DNA of 9,152 bases from the NCBI GenBank assembly GCA_964568355.1, contig CAZMRK010000863.1, positions 1-9,152 of the forward strand. The letters are read 5' to 3'. This DNA is from JAJPJX01 sp964568355 (GTDB taxonomy: Bacteria; Acidobacteriota; Terriglobia; Bryobacterales; Bryobacteraceae). Position numbers and translations under genes: made by a program. The notes under the pieces are model-generated. The model was not told the DNA's origin and did not search any database. It worked only from the letters and a program-made list of their open reading frames with translations. Of the stretch, positions 1 to 8,097 are shown one piece after another (positions within the stretch are counted from its first letter, which is position 1; each line of letters starts with the position of its first letter).

Positions 1-2544
1 AGCAAGCTGATCCAGGCGGTATCGCATACGGGAGCGATCAAGATGCCGCCCGGGCCGAAGCTGAGCGGGCAGCAGATTGCGGACCTTACGGCCTGGGTGA
101 AGATGGGCTCGCCCTGGCCCAGGAACGAGGCGGCTCCCGCACAGGCGGGCGGATCCGATTTCTGGTCCTTCCAGCCGGTGAAGGGCCATGCGCCTCCGAA
201 AGTCCGCGACCGGGATTGGGTGCAGTCGCCGATTGACGCGTTCATCCTGGCGAAGCTCGAAGAGAAGGGGATCACGCCCTCTCCGCGGGCCGACAAACTC
301 ACCCTATTGCGCCGCGCCACTTTCGACCTGACCGGACTTCCGCCGACACCGCAGGAGATCGACGCGTTTCTGGCCGATGCTTCTCCCGATGCCTTCGCCA
401 AGGTGGTGGACCGGCTACTGGCTTCGCCGCGCTACGGCGAGCGGTGGGGGCGCCACTGGCTGGACGTGGCGCGGTACGCGGATTCGACCGGCGCGGACGA
501 AGACCACCGCTATCCCTATGCCTGGCGCTACCGCGACTACGTCATCGACGCGTTCAATCGCGATCTGCCGTACGACCGCCTGGTGATGGAGCAGGTAGCC
601 GGCGATCTGTTGCCGGCAGAAAAGGCTGGGGCGGTCAATGTGGAAGGTATTACGGCGACCGGCTTCCTGGCGCTGGGCCCCAAGCTGATCGCCGAGCAGG
701 ACAAGGTAAAGATGTTCTACGACATCGTGGACGAGCAGATCGATGTCACCGGACGCGGTGTGCTGGGCCTGACGCTGGCCTGCGCGCGCTGCCACGATCA
801 CAAGTTCGACCCTATCTCGACCAAGGATTACTATTCGCTGGCCTCGATCTTTGCCAGCACCAAGCAACTGGCGAAGATCGAGGGCGTGGTTTCGCAGCTT
901 TACTTTGTCCCGCTGGTGCCCAAGGAAGAGGCTGCGGCCTACCAGCAGCATCAGGAAAAGATCGAGGCCAAGAAGGACGCCATCAACGAGGTGGTGGAAG
1001 CGGAAGGCCGCCTCGGAGCGGAGCGCCAGGCGCCGCGCCTGGCCGATTATATGACCGCCGCATGGAAGGTCTATGCGGGCGGCGCCAAGGCAGATGACAT
1101 AGCGCGATCCCAGGGCCTGGATGGGCGCGTACTAGGCCGCTGGGTGGAGTATCTGAAGCCGAATAAAGAGGTCCGGCCGCATCTCATCCGCTGGTACAAG
1201 GCCACGCCTGCCACGATGGCGCAGGTGGCCGGAGAGTATCAGGCGGCGTTTGCCGCACGGCTGGCGCAATACGAAGGAGCGCAGGAGAAATGGCGCAAGC
1301 AGGCCGCCGAGGCCAAGGGGGCGGGCCATAAGCCCCCCGATAAGCCCAAGTTCGTCGCGGGCGACGACCGCTTCTTTGCGGAAGTGCGGTTCGGCAAGGG
1401 TCCGTTCGCACCGCCGGAAAAGGATGAGGAGCGGCAGAAGGTTTTTGCGGCCGAGTCGAACCAGCGCATTGCGGTACTCAAGCAGGAGATGGAGGCGCTG
1501 AAAAAATCCGGGCCTCCCGAGCCGCCGATGGCCTGCGCGGTTACCGAGGGCGAGCCGGTGGAGCAGCACGTTTTCGTGCGAGGGAATTGGGCGGTAAAGG
1601 GCGAGGTGGCGCCCAAGCGATTTCCGGTGGCGCTGGCGGGAGAGCATCAGCCCGAGATCCGGCAGGGCAGCGGCCGGCTGGAATTGGCGCGATGGCTGGC
1701 CAGTCCCGACAATCCGCTGACGGCCCGGGTGATGGTGAACCGCATCTGGCAGTGGCACTTCGGCGACGGCCTGATGCGCACGCCGAGCAATTTCGGCCGC
1801 CTGGGAGAGGCGCCATCGCATCCCGAACTGCTCGATTTTCTGGCGAAGCGTTTTGTGGAAAGCGGCTGGTCGATCAAGGCCATGCACCGCCTGCTGATGC
1901 TTTCGAGCACGTACCAGACCAGCCCGGAGATTACCGAACAACAGCTCAAGGCGGATCCGGCGAATCTCCTGCTGGCACACTTCAGCCGGAGGCGTATGGA
2001 CATCGAGGAACTGCGCGACAGCCTGCTGGCGCTCGACGGATCGCTCGATTTGACGATGCACGGATCCTTGCAGGAAGGCACGGGAACGGACGTGGAGTTC
2101 AGCGACGCGCGCATGAGTTTTCAGCCGGAGAAGAGCCGGCGCCGCACGGTCTACCTGCCGCTGCGCCGCTCGAACCTGCCCAGCGTGCTTAACCTGTTCG
2201 ATTTCGGCGATGCCACGACGACTGGAGAGGGCCGCAGCCGAACCAACATCGCGCCGCAGGCTCTGTATATGATGAACAGCGAGTTCGTGGCGGAACGCGC
2301 TCGCGGGCTGGCCAAAAAGCTGCTGGCCGCCGACGGGGATGATGCCTCCCGGATCCGGCGGGCGTATCTGCTGACCCTGGGCCGGAAGCCTCTGGCAGAC
2401 GAAACGGAGGACGAAGTGCGGGAAGCGCTCGAATACCTGCGCGCGTTCGAAAAGAAACGCAGCGGCGCGGATGCTCACCTGGATGCCTGGGAAAGCTTCT
2501 GCCGTGTGCTGGTGGCTTCGAACGATTTTGTGTACGTGAATTGA
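1..2544 (+). CDS. PSCyt1-DUF1549-DUF1553 (PSD1) exported cytochrome-like protein, 5' truncated
   Basis: The frame is open from base 1, and translation before the first in-window ATG (43) already matches the family, so the true start lies upstream. Bases 1-120 encode the tail of a PSCyt1 cytochrome c domain (KMPPG, KLSG, and a WVKMGSPWP end). DUF1549/PSCyt2 runs from about 160 to 870 with TLLRRATFDLTGLPPTP, ASPRYGERWGRHWLD and ARYADS. It includes a CXXCH heme-attachment motif, CARCH followed by DHKFDPI, at 781-795. A charged, helix-rich insert follows (about 900-1530). DUF1553/PSD1 runs from about 1670 to 2440 (ELARWLASPDNPLTARVMVN, then WQWHFGDGL), and the protein ends with the usual SNDFVYVN. 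The visible 847 residues plus a missing N-terminus fit the family's roughly 900-1100 residues. The family is thought to be exported and heme-binding, but no reaction is established to my knowledge. It sits 10 bases before a DUF1501 gene, the partner it commonly has. The identification is near certain; the function is unknown. Confidence 0.95.
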   Translation, partial: SKLIQAVSHTGAIKMPPGPKLSGQQIADLTAWVKMGSPWPRNEAAPAQAGGSDFWSFQPVKGHAPPKVRDRDWVQSPIDAFILAKLEEKGITPSPRADKLTLLRRATFDLTGLPPTPQEIDAFLADASPDAFAKVVDRLLASPRYGERWGRHWLDVARYADSTGADEDHRYPYAWRYRDYVIDAFNRDLPYDRLVMEQVAGDLLPAEKAGAVNVEGITATGFLALGPKLIAEQDKVKMFYDIVDEQIDVTGRGVLGLTLACARCHDHKFDPISTKDYYSLASIFASTKQLAKIEGVVSQLYFVPLVPKEEAAAYQQHQEKIEAKKDAINEVVEAEGRLGAERQAPRLADYMTAAWKVYAGGAKADDIARSQGLDGRVLGRWVEYLKPNKEVRPHLIRWYKATPATMAQVAGEYQAAFAARLAQYEGAQEKWRKQAAEAKGAGHKPPDKPKFVAGDDRFFAEVRFGKGPFAPPEKDEERQKVFAAESNQRIAVLKQEMEALKKSGPPEPPMACAVTEGEPVEQHVFVRGNWAVKGEVAPKRFPVALAGEHQPEIRQGSGRLELARWLASPDNPLTARVMVNRIWQWHFGDGLMRTPSNFGRLGEAPSHPELLDFLAKRFVESGWSIKAMHRLLMLSSTYQTSPEITEQQLKADPANLLLAHFSRRRMDIEELRDSLLALDGSLDLTMHGSLQEGTGTDVEFSDARMSFQPEKSRRRTVYLPLRRSNLPSVLNLFDFGDATTTGEGRSRTNIAPQALYMMNSEFVAERARGLAKKLLAADGDDASRIRRAYLLTLGRKPLADETEDEVREALEYLRAFEKKRSGADAHLDAWESFCRVLVASNDFVYVN

Positions 2545-2547
2545 GGA
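2542..2547 (+). promoter_or_regulatory. Shine-Dalgarno (TGAGGA) overlapping the upstream stop codon
   Basis: TGAGGA contains GAGGA, a good anti-16S match, seven bases before the ATG at 2555. Its TGA is the stop codon of the DUF1549/DUF1553 gene. This arrangement supports the 2555 start and suggests that ribosomes ending the first gene re-initiate on the DUF1501 gene. Confidence 0.7.
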
Positions 2548-2554
2548 CCAGCGA

Positions 2555-3991
2555 ATGAAGTTACCCCAGGATGGCAACCGGCTGTTTCCGCTGTCGCGGC
2601 GCGACCTGCTGCGCAATACGGCTTCGGGCTTCGGGATGGTGGCGTTGACGGCGATGCTGGCGGAGGCGGCAGCAGAAGATCCGCTGGCGCCCAAGGCCCC
2701 CCATTTTCCGCCGAAAGCCAAACGCGTGATCTTTCTGTTCATGCACGGGGGGCCATCGCACATCGATACGTTCGACCCCAAGCCACGGCTGGACAAAGAC
2801 AACGGCAAGCCGCTGCCGTTCAAGCGCCCGCTGACCTTCGCCGAGGGGCAGGTGGGCGGGCTCATGAAATCGCCCTGGGAGTTTCAGCAGCACGGCGAGA
2901 GCGGCACGCCGGTGAGCGAGCTGCTGCCCGCCATGGCCGGCTGTGTGGACGATCTCTGCGTGATCCGCTCCATGGTCGGCGACAGCGTGGCACATGGCGG
3001 CGCGCTGCTCCAACTGCATACCGGGTCGAACACGTTTACGCGGCCCAGCATGGGCTCGTGGGTGGTCTACGGGCTGGGGACGGAGAACCGGAACCTGCCT
3101 GGTTTCATCACCATCAAGCCCTCGCTTTCGCACGGCGGGGCGAAGAACTGGAGCTCGAGCTTTCTGCCGGCGGCATTTCAGGGCACGCCCATCGGTCATG
3201 GCGGCATGAAGGTGGCCGACCTGGCCGAGCCGATCGAGCACCTGAAGAATCGCGGGCTGTCTCCGGAGCAGCAGCGCTTCGAACTGGACATGCTGCAAAA
3301 GATGAACCGGCGCAGCGCGCGGCGCTGGCAGTACGATCCGGAACTGGAGGGCCGGATCCAGGCGTTCGAGCTGGCCTTCCGCATGCAAACCGAGGCGCCG
3401 GAAGCGTTCGAGGTGGAGAAAGAATCGGAGGCCACCAGGAAGCTCTACGGCATGGACCAGGACGAGAGCCGGGATTTCGGGTGGCAGTGCCTGCTGGCGC
3501 GGCGCCTGATCGAGCGTGGTGTGCGGTTTGTGCAGTGCTCGCACACCTACGGGCCGGGCAACGAAGTCGGGTGGGACGCGCACAACGAGCTGGTGCGGCT
3601 GCATAGCCGGACCTCGCGCCAGGTGGACGTCCCGGTGGCGGGGCTGCTCAAGGATCTGAAGGCGCGCGGGCTGCTCCAGGACACGCTGGTCATCTGGGGC
3701 GGGGAGTTCGGACGGACGCCGATCTCGCAGGGCGGAGACGGCCGGGACCACAACCCCTACGGCTATACCATGTGGATGGCCGGCGGCGGCGTGAAGGGCG
3801 GCATGACTTACGGCGCCACCGATGAATTCGGATATTATGCCGTCGAAGACCGCATGCACATCCACGACATGCACGCGACCATGCTGCATCTGCTGGGGCT
3901 GGATCATCAGAAGCTGACCTATTTTTATGGCGGCCGCAACTTCCGCCTGACGGACGTGGCCGGCAACGTGGCGCATAAGATTATCGCGTGA
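2555..3991 (+). CDS. DUF1501 family protein, Tat-exported, alkaline phosphatase/sulfatase-like fold
   Basis: This 478-residue protein begins with a twin-arginine signal: SRRDLL at residues 14-19, a hydrophobic stretch ending near LAEAAAED (about 36-42), and no lipobox cysteine. It is therefore probably exported folded by Tat. The DUF1501 hallmarks are all present. They are FLFMHGGPSHIDTFDPKP (H64, H69 and D71 are candidate metal or active-site residues), an IRSM/VAHGGALLQLHTG block, WGGEFGRTP (E384), RDHNP (D398, H399), and HIHDMHATMLHLLGLDH (H435, H437, H440) near the C-terminus. The protein is full length with no break. DUF1501 is distantly related to sulfatases and alkaline phosphatases; its substrate is not established to my knowledge, so any hydrolase role is inference. 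It follows the DUF1549/DUF1553 gene by 10 bases with its own Shine-Dalgarno, and its stop codon is interlocked with the GTG start of the next gene. Confidence 0.95.
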   Translation: MKLPQDGNRLFPLSRRDLLRNTASGFGMVALTAMLAEAAAEDPLAPKAPHFPPKAKRVIFLFMHGGPSHIDTFDPKPRLDKDNGKPLPFKRPLTFAEGQVGGLMKSPWEFQQHGESGTPVSELLPAMAGCVDDLCVIRSMVGDSVAHGGALLQLHTGSNTFTRPSMGSWVVYGLGTENRNLPGFITIKPSLSHGGAKNWSSSFLPAAFQGTPIGHGGMKVADLAEPIEHLKNRGLSPEQQRFELDMLQKMNRRSARRWQYDPELEGRIQAFELAFRMQTEAPEAFEVEKESEATRKLYGMDQDESRDFGWQCLLARRLIERGVRFVQCSHTYGPGNEVGWDAHNELVRLHSRTSRQVDVPVAGLLKDLKARGLLQDTLVIWGGEFGRTPISQGGDGRDHNPYGYTMWMAGGGVKGGMTYGATDEFGYYAVEDRMHIHDMHATMLHLLGLDHQKLTYFYGGRNFRLTDVAGNVAHKIIA

Positions 3992-6444
3992 AGGTGATGA
4001 AGGGGGCCCCTGTCGCGGCGCTGGGATTGCTGTTGGCAGCGGCTCGGGCGGCAATGCCCGAATGCCGGGGGCCCGCGGAGCTGGAAAGCGCGGTCTCGCG
4101 GCAGGCGAAGCCCGCCGCCGGTCCTCACAATGCGCTGGGCGTCTACTTCGCCAGGCAAAGGCAGACCGATTGCGCGATCGCCGAGTTTCAAACGGCGGTG
4201 CGGATTGAGCCGAACTCCCTCGAATCCCACTACAACCTGGGGCTGGCGCTGTATGAACGCGGCCGGCTGGCGGCGGCGGAAGCGGAGTTCAAGACCGCGC
4301 TGCGGATCGAGCTGCGTTCGGCGCCGGTGCGGCTGCAACTCGGCCGGGTGCTCGTAGACCAAAGGCGTTTCGCCGCGGCGATCACCTACCTGAAGGCCGC
4401 GCCGGATGATCCGGAGATCCAGGCGACGCTGGCAGCGGCTTATTCCGGCAACGGGCAGAACGATCTGGCGCTGGCGATTTTGACCGGGCTGGTGAAGAGC
4501 CAGCCGCAATCGGCGGCGGCGCATTTCAACCTGGCGACGGTCTATGCCAGGCAGCAGCGTTTTCGCGATTCGGCGGCGGAATACCGGGAGACGCTGCGGC
4601 TGGATCCCGCGAACGATGTCGCGCGAATCTCGCTGGTGAAGGCGCTGGTTTCGATGCAGGAGTTTGCCGAGGCGATGCCGGTGATCGAGGAATATGTGAA
4701 GCGGGCGCCTCAGGACGCCGAGGCCCAGAGTCTTTTGGGAACGGCGGCGCGGGGGACTGGCAAGTATGACCAGGCCGAGGCGGCGCTCGCGCAGGCAGCG
4801 CGCCTGGGACCTCCCGATTACGCCGTGGAGTATCAACTGGGCTTCGTGCTGGCACGCAATGCGAAGCCGCAACAGGCCGTGCCGCACCTGGAGAAGGCGC
4901 TGCAGCTCAAGCCGGATTCGAGCGAAGCCCGTTTCCAACTGGCCGCGGTCCTGCGGGCTTTGAAGCAGGACGAGCGGGCGAAGCAGGAGCTGGCGGCACT
5001 GGGGCGCCAGAAGCAGGCCAGTCTCCAGCAGAGCGTGGCCAGCACGCAGGCGATGCGAGCCAATCAATACCTGGAAGGGGGCGAGCCGCGCAAAGCCGCG
5101 GAGCTGTATGCAACGGCGCTCGAAGCCGATCCGAACAACGCCCGCATGTGGTACGACCTGGCGCTGGCGAGGGCCCGCCTGGGAGATCGGGCGGGCGAGC
5201 GGCAGGCGCTGGAGAAGGCCGTGGCTTTGGACAGCAAGCTGGCGATCGCGCGGAACCAGTTGGGGCGGCTCGATCTGGAGGACGGAAGGATCGCGGAAGC
5301 GGAGCAGCAATTGAGAAAAGCGCTGGAGCTGGACCCGCAGTTTGCCGAGGCGCTGAACAATCTGGCTGTGCTTCTGGGGCAGCAGGGACGCAACGCCGAG
5401 GCGGAGAAGCTGTTCCGCCAGGCCGTGGAGAACAATCCGCGCTATGGGCAGGCCTTCCTCAACCTGGCGTTGGTGCTGGGGGCCCAGGAGCGGTTTGCCG
5501 AGGCCGAGGTAGAGGCGCGCAAAGCCGTGGAACTGGAGCCGCAGAACGCCGCGGCGCGCACGGCTCTGGGCATGCTCGAGACGCGCCAGGGCAAAGGCAA
5601 GGCCGCGATCGAAGAATTCCGGAAAGTAGTCGCGCTTGATCCGAAGGCTCCCGAGGCGCACTTGAACCTGGGAATCGCGCTGGCGGACTACTTCGACCTG
5701 GAAGGCGCGCTGGCGGAGTTTTCCGAAGCGGCGCGGCTCGAGCCCGGTTCGGCGGCGGCGCATTACAACAAGGGCCGCGCGCTACTGGATCTGAGGCGCC
5801 AGGAAGAGGCCCGGAAGGCGTTGCAGGAGGCGGTGCGGCTGGCGCCGTCGAATGCCGCGGCGTGGTATCTGCTGGGGATGGCGGAGAAGCAGATGGACCA
5901 GCCGGAGCGCTCGGCGGAGATGCTGGAGAAGGCGGTGGCGCTCGATCCGAAGCATTACGAAGCGCACTACCTGCTGGGACAGGACCTGGCGCGCCTGGGG
6001 AAGACGGCGCAGGCGGTGGAGCACTGGAAGAAGACGGTAGAGCTTCAGCCGGCGCATGCCGAAGCGCTTTACAACCTGGCGCGGGTGTTGCGGCAGACCG
6101 ATCCGGCCGGCGCGCAGGCTTTTCAGCAGCGCTTCACCGAGTTGCAGCAGAAGCAGCGGGTCAGGGACCGGGCTCAGACGCTGGGCAATTTTGCGCTGGC
6201 CTCGGCGGCGGCGCGGGATGTGCCGCGCGCCGTGGCGCAGTTCCGCGAAGCGCTGGAGGTCTGCGGGGAGTGCGGCTCGCGCGGGGACCTGCACAAGAAC
6301 CTGGGGCTGGTCTACTGCCGCTCGGGAGATTGGAAGAACGGCCGGGCGGAACTGCTGGAGGCCCGGCGCCTGAAGCCGAATGACCCGGAGATTGGGCGAG
6401 CCCTGGGAATTCTGGACTCGCTGGAGCCGGCGGGCAAGCGGTGA
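3988..6444 (+). CDS. Exported tetratricopeptide-repeat protein (about 22 TPRs)
   Basis: This 818-residue protein has a Sec-type signal peptide (basic start, then APVAALGLLLAAARAA, cleavage near residues 21-23), followed by almost nothing but TPRs. Nine repeats fill residues 44-345 at 34-residue spacing, except that repeat 3 is 30 residues. A five-residue break at 346-350 follows. A second block (351 to about 724) keeps exact 34-residue register, with repeat starts at 385, 419, 453, 487, 521, 555, 589, 623, 657 and 691. Two degenerate repeats (about 725-800) form the C-terminus and contain CGEC (759-762) and C777. No catalytic domain is visible, so the role is most likely protein binding, scaffolding or assembly. 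The GTG at 3988 was chosen because it overlaps the upstream TGA (GTGA) and gives a proper signal peptide; no strong Shine-Dalgarno precedes it. ATG 3997 is an alternative that removes three residues and keeps the signal. The binding partner is unknown; the multiheme cytochrome encoded next is an inferred candidate. Confidence 0.93.
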   Translation: MKVMKGAPVAALGLLLAAARAAMPECRGPAELESAVSRQAKPAAGPHNALGVYFARQRQTDCAIAEFQTAVRIEPNSLESHYNLGLALYERGRLAAAEAEFKTALRIELRSAPVRLQLGRVLVDQRRFAAAITYLKAAPDDPEIQATLAAAYSGNGQNDLALAILTGLVKSQPQSAAAHFNLATVYARQQRFRDSAAEYRETLRLDPANDVARISLVKALVSMQEFAEAMPVIEEYVKRAPQDAEAQSLLGTAARGTGKYDQAEAALAQAARLGPPDYAVEYQLGFVLARNAKPQQAVPHLEKALQLKPDSSEARFQLAAVLRALKQDERAKQELAALGRQKQASLQQSVASTQAMRANQYLEGGEPRKAAELYATALEADPNNARMWYDLALARARLGDRAGERQALEKAVALDSKLAIARNQLGRLDLEDGRIAEAEQQLRKALELDPQFAEALNNLAVLLGQQGRNAEAEKLFRQAVENNPRYGQAFLNLALVLGAQERFAEAEVEARKAVELEPQNAAARTALGMLETRQGKGKAAIEEFRKVVALDPKAPEAHLNLGIALADYFDLEGALAEFSEAARLEPGSAAAHYNKGRALLDLRRQEEARKALQEAVRLAPSNAAAWYLLGMAEKQMDQPERSAEMLEKAVALDPKHYEAHYLLGQDLARLGKTAQAVEHWKKTVELQPAHAEALYNLARVLRQTDPAGAQAFQQRFTELQQKQRVRDRAQTLGNFALASAAARDVPRAVAQFREALEVCGECGSRGDLHKNLGLVYCRSGDWKNGRAELLEARRLKPNDPEIGRALGILDSLEPAGKR
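4117..6159 (+). repeat. Tandem 34-codon TPR array, two blocks
   Basis: This is a 102-base protein-level periodicity inside the TPR gene. Block A is 4117-5022 and block B about 5038-6159, separated by 15 bases encoding SLQQS that shift the register. Repeat units share a small-residue/NLG/A helix 1 and a helix 2 ending in xLxPx. DNA identity between units is low, so this is an old divergent array and not a recent tandem duplication. Confidence 0.8.
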
Positions 6445-8087
6445 GACAGGTGTGGCTTTTGGCGCTGCTGGCCGGGGCCGGTTTATCCGCCGATGGAGCC
6501 GCCGACGCGCGCTACCTGGGATCGCAAGCCTGCGCCGGCTGCCACGCGCGCATCGCCCGGACGTTTGCGCGGACCGGCATGGGCCGCTCGCTGCGTGCGG
6601 CGGAGATCCCCGCGGGCGCTCCGGAGACGGCTACGGTGAATCACTCGAAAGTGGAGCGCACCCTGCGCGTGTGGCGTGAGAATAGCAGGCTGTACCAAAG
6701 CGAAGCGCAGCCGGGGGTCTTTGAGACTCGGCACCGGCTGGAGTACGTGGTGGGCTCCGGAGCGAACGGCTACAGCTTCCTGGTGCGCCGCGGCGACCAT
6801 CTGTTCCAGGCTCCGCTTTCCTACTATCCACAGGTCGGGAAATGGGACCTCTCGCCGGGATACGAAAGCGGCGACTATGCGTTCAGCCGGCCGGTGGCGG
6901 AGTCGTGCATCGTCTGCCACAGCGGGCGCGCGCGGGCGGTGGAGGGCCAAAACGGCCGGTATGAATCGTCGCCCTTCGCGGAGCTGGCGATCGGCTGCGA
7001 GAACTGCCACGGCCCGGGCAGCCGGCACGCGGCGGAGGCGAGCCGGGGCGTGCGGAGGCCGGGAGCGATCGTGAATCCCGCGAAACTGGAACCGCGGCTG
7101 GCCGAACAGATCTGCATGTTCTGTCACCAGGGCGGCGATACGCGGGTGCTGCAACCGGGGAAGCGCTATCGGGATTTCCGGCCGGGCACGTGGCTGGACC
7201 AGACGCTGGCGATCGGCAATTTGCCGGCGACCGAGCGGGAGGCCGACCTGCTGGAACATCACAATGCCATGGCGGCCAGCGGCTGCTTTCGCGCGAGCCA
7301 GGGCAAGCTGAGCTGCCTGACCTGCCACGATCCGCACGTGGAGCCGGCCGCGGCGGAGAAGGCTGCTTACTATCGCTCGCGCTGCTTCGCGTGCCATACC
7401 GCGAAGAGTTGCGCGGCGGCGCCGCAGGCCCGGCAAGCCCGCGCGGATGACTGCACGGCGTGCCACATGCCGCGCCGGCAGGATCCGCAGATCTCGCACG
7501 CGGCGCTGACCAACCACCGCATTGTGCGGCTGCCGGAGGAGCGCTTGCCCGCGCGCGAGGAAGCGGCCGGAGTGGAGCTGGTTCATGTAAACCCGGCGCC
7601 GGGAGGGAAGCCGCTGTCCGAGATCACGCTGCTGCGCATGTACGGCGAGCTGTTGGACCGCGATCCAGGGCTCGGCGCGCGCTATCTGGCGCTGCTCGAA
7701 AAGCTGATCCGGACGGAGCCGGAAAATCCGCTGGTGCTGGCTGCGTTGGGGCGCAAAGAGGCGCGCGAGAAGAATCCGGCGGCGGACCGGGAAGCGGCCC
7801 GGCACCTGAGGCGCGCGATGGAGCGGGGATTCCGGGGGCCGGCGGCCTTCGAGGACCTGGCGGAGGTGCTGGCACGCGCCGGCAAGGCCGAGGAAGCGGT
7901 GGCCGTGCTGGAACGGGGGATCGCGCTCGAACCGTTCGCTCCGGTGTTGCAGAAGGGCCTGATCCTGCGCCTGATCGGGCTCCAGCGATATGACCGGGCG
8001 CGGGCTGCCATGGAGCACTACGTAGAGACGTTTCCGGAAGATTCGTTCATGCGGGGGCTGCTGGCACAAGTGAGCGGGCGGCCCTGA
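6441..8087 (+). CDS. Exported seven-heme-motif cytochrome c with C-terminal TPR-like region
   Basis: This 548-residue protein starts with a Sec signal peptide (MRQ, then VWLLALLAGAGLSA, cleavage near residues 19-23). Seven CXXCH motifs follow: CAGCH (31), CIVCH (156), CENCH (186), CMFCH (225), CLTCH (292), CFACH (315) and CTACH (338). Family blocks include YLGSQACAGCH, VVGSG (103-107), PLSYY/LSPGYE (125-142), CENCHGPGSRH, LEHHNAM (271-277) and SHAALTNHRI (352-361). Their histidines (H98, H120, H273/H274, H353, H359) are candidate distal heme ligands. Extra cysteines C282 and C324 lie outside the heme motifs. Residues from about 392 to 540 are TPR-like helices (for example AGKAEEAVAVLERGIALEP). 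There is no CXXCK motif of the NrfA type. Periplasmic electron transfer is likely; the redox partner and any enzymatic activity are unknown. The GTG at 6441 overlaps the preceding TGA and is needed for the signal peptide. It is the last gene of the apparent four-gene unit, and no clear terminator follows. Confidence 0.93.
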   Translation: MRQVWLLALLAGAGLSADGAADARYLGSQACAGCHARIARTFARTGMGRSLRAAEIPAGAPETATVNHSKVERTLRVWRENSRLYQSEAQPGVFETRHRLEYVVGSGANGYSFLVRRGDHLFQAPLSYYPQVGKWDLSPGYESGDYAFSRPVAESCIVCHSGRARAVEGQNGRYESSPFAELAIGCENCHGPGSRHAAEASRGVRRPGAIVNPAKLEPRLAEQICMFCHQGGDTRVLQPGKRYRDFRPGTWLDQTLAIGNLPATEREADLLEHHNAMAASGCFRASQGKLSCLTCHDPHVEPAAAEKAAYYRSRCFACHTAKSCAAAPQARQARADDCTACHMPRRQDPQISHAALTNHRIVRLPEERLPAREEAAGVELVHVNPAPGGKPLSEITLLRMYGELLDRDPGLGARYLALLEKLIRTEPENPLVLAALGRKEAREKNPAADREAARHLRRAMERGFRGPAAFEDLAEVLARAGKAEEAVAVLERGIALEPFAPVLQKGLILRLIGLQRYDRARAAMEHYVETFPEDSFMRGLLAQVSGRP

Positions 8088-8097
8088 ACGAGATTCC

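Noticed and set aside
43..2544. ATG 43 as the real start of the first gene
   Set aside because: The in-frame residues at 1-42 (SKLIQAVSHTGAIK) are conserved PSCyt1 sequence, and no signal peptide follows ATG 43, so the gene begins upstream.
1132..2865. 577-residue minus-strand open frame opposite the DUF1553 and DUF1501 regions
   Set aside because: It is antisense to strongly conserved domains in two adjacent + strand genes and shows low-complexity shadow composition.
2561..4054. 497-residue minus-strand open frame opposite DUF1501
   Set aside because: It is a mirror frame of a complete, motif-rich DUF1501 gene, with no independent start signal or domain.
3925..5763. 612-residue minus-strand open frame opposite the TPR gene
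   Set aside because: Its composition (R, L, Q and H rich, no domain) is the mirror of a high-GC sense gene; the + strand frame has a signal peptide and clear TPRs.
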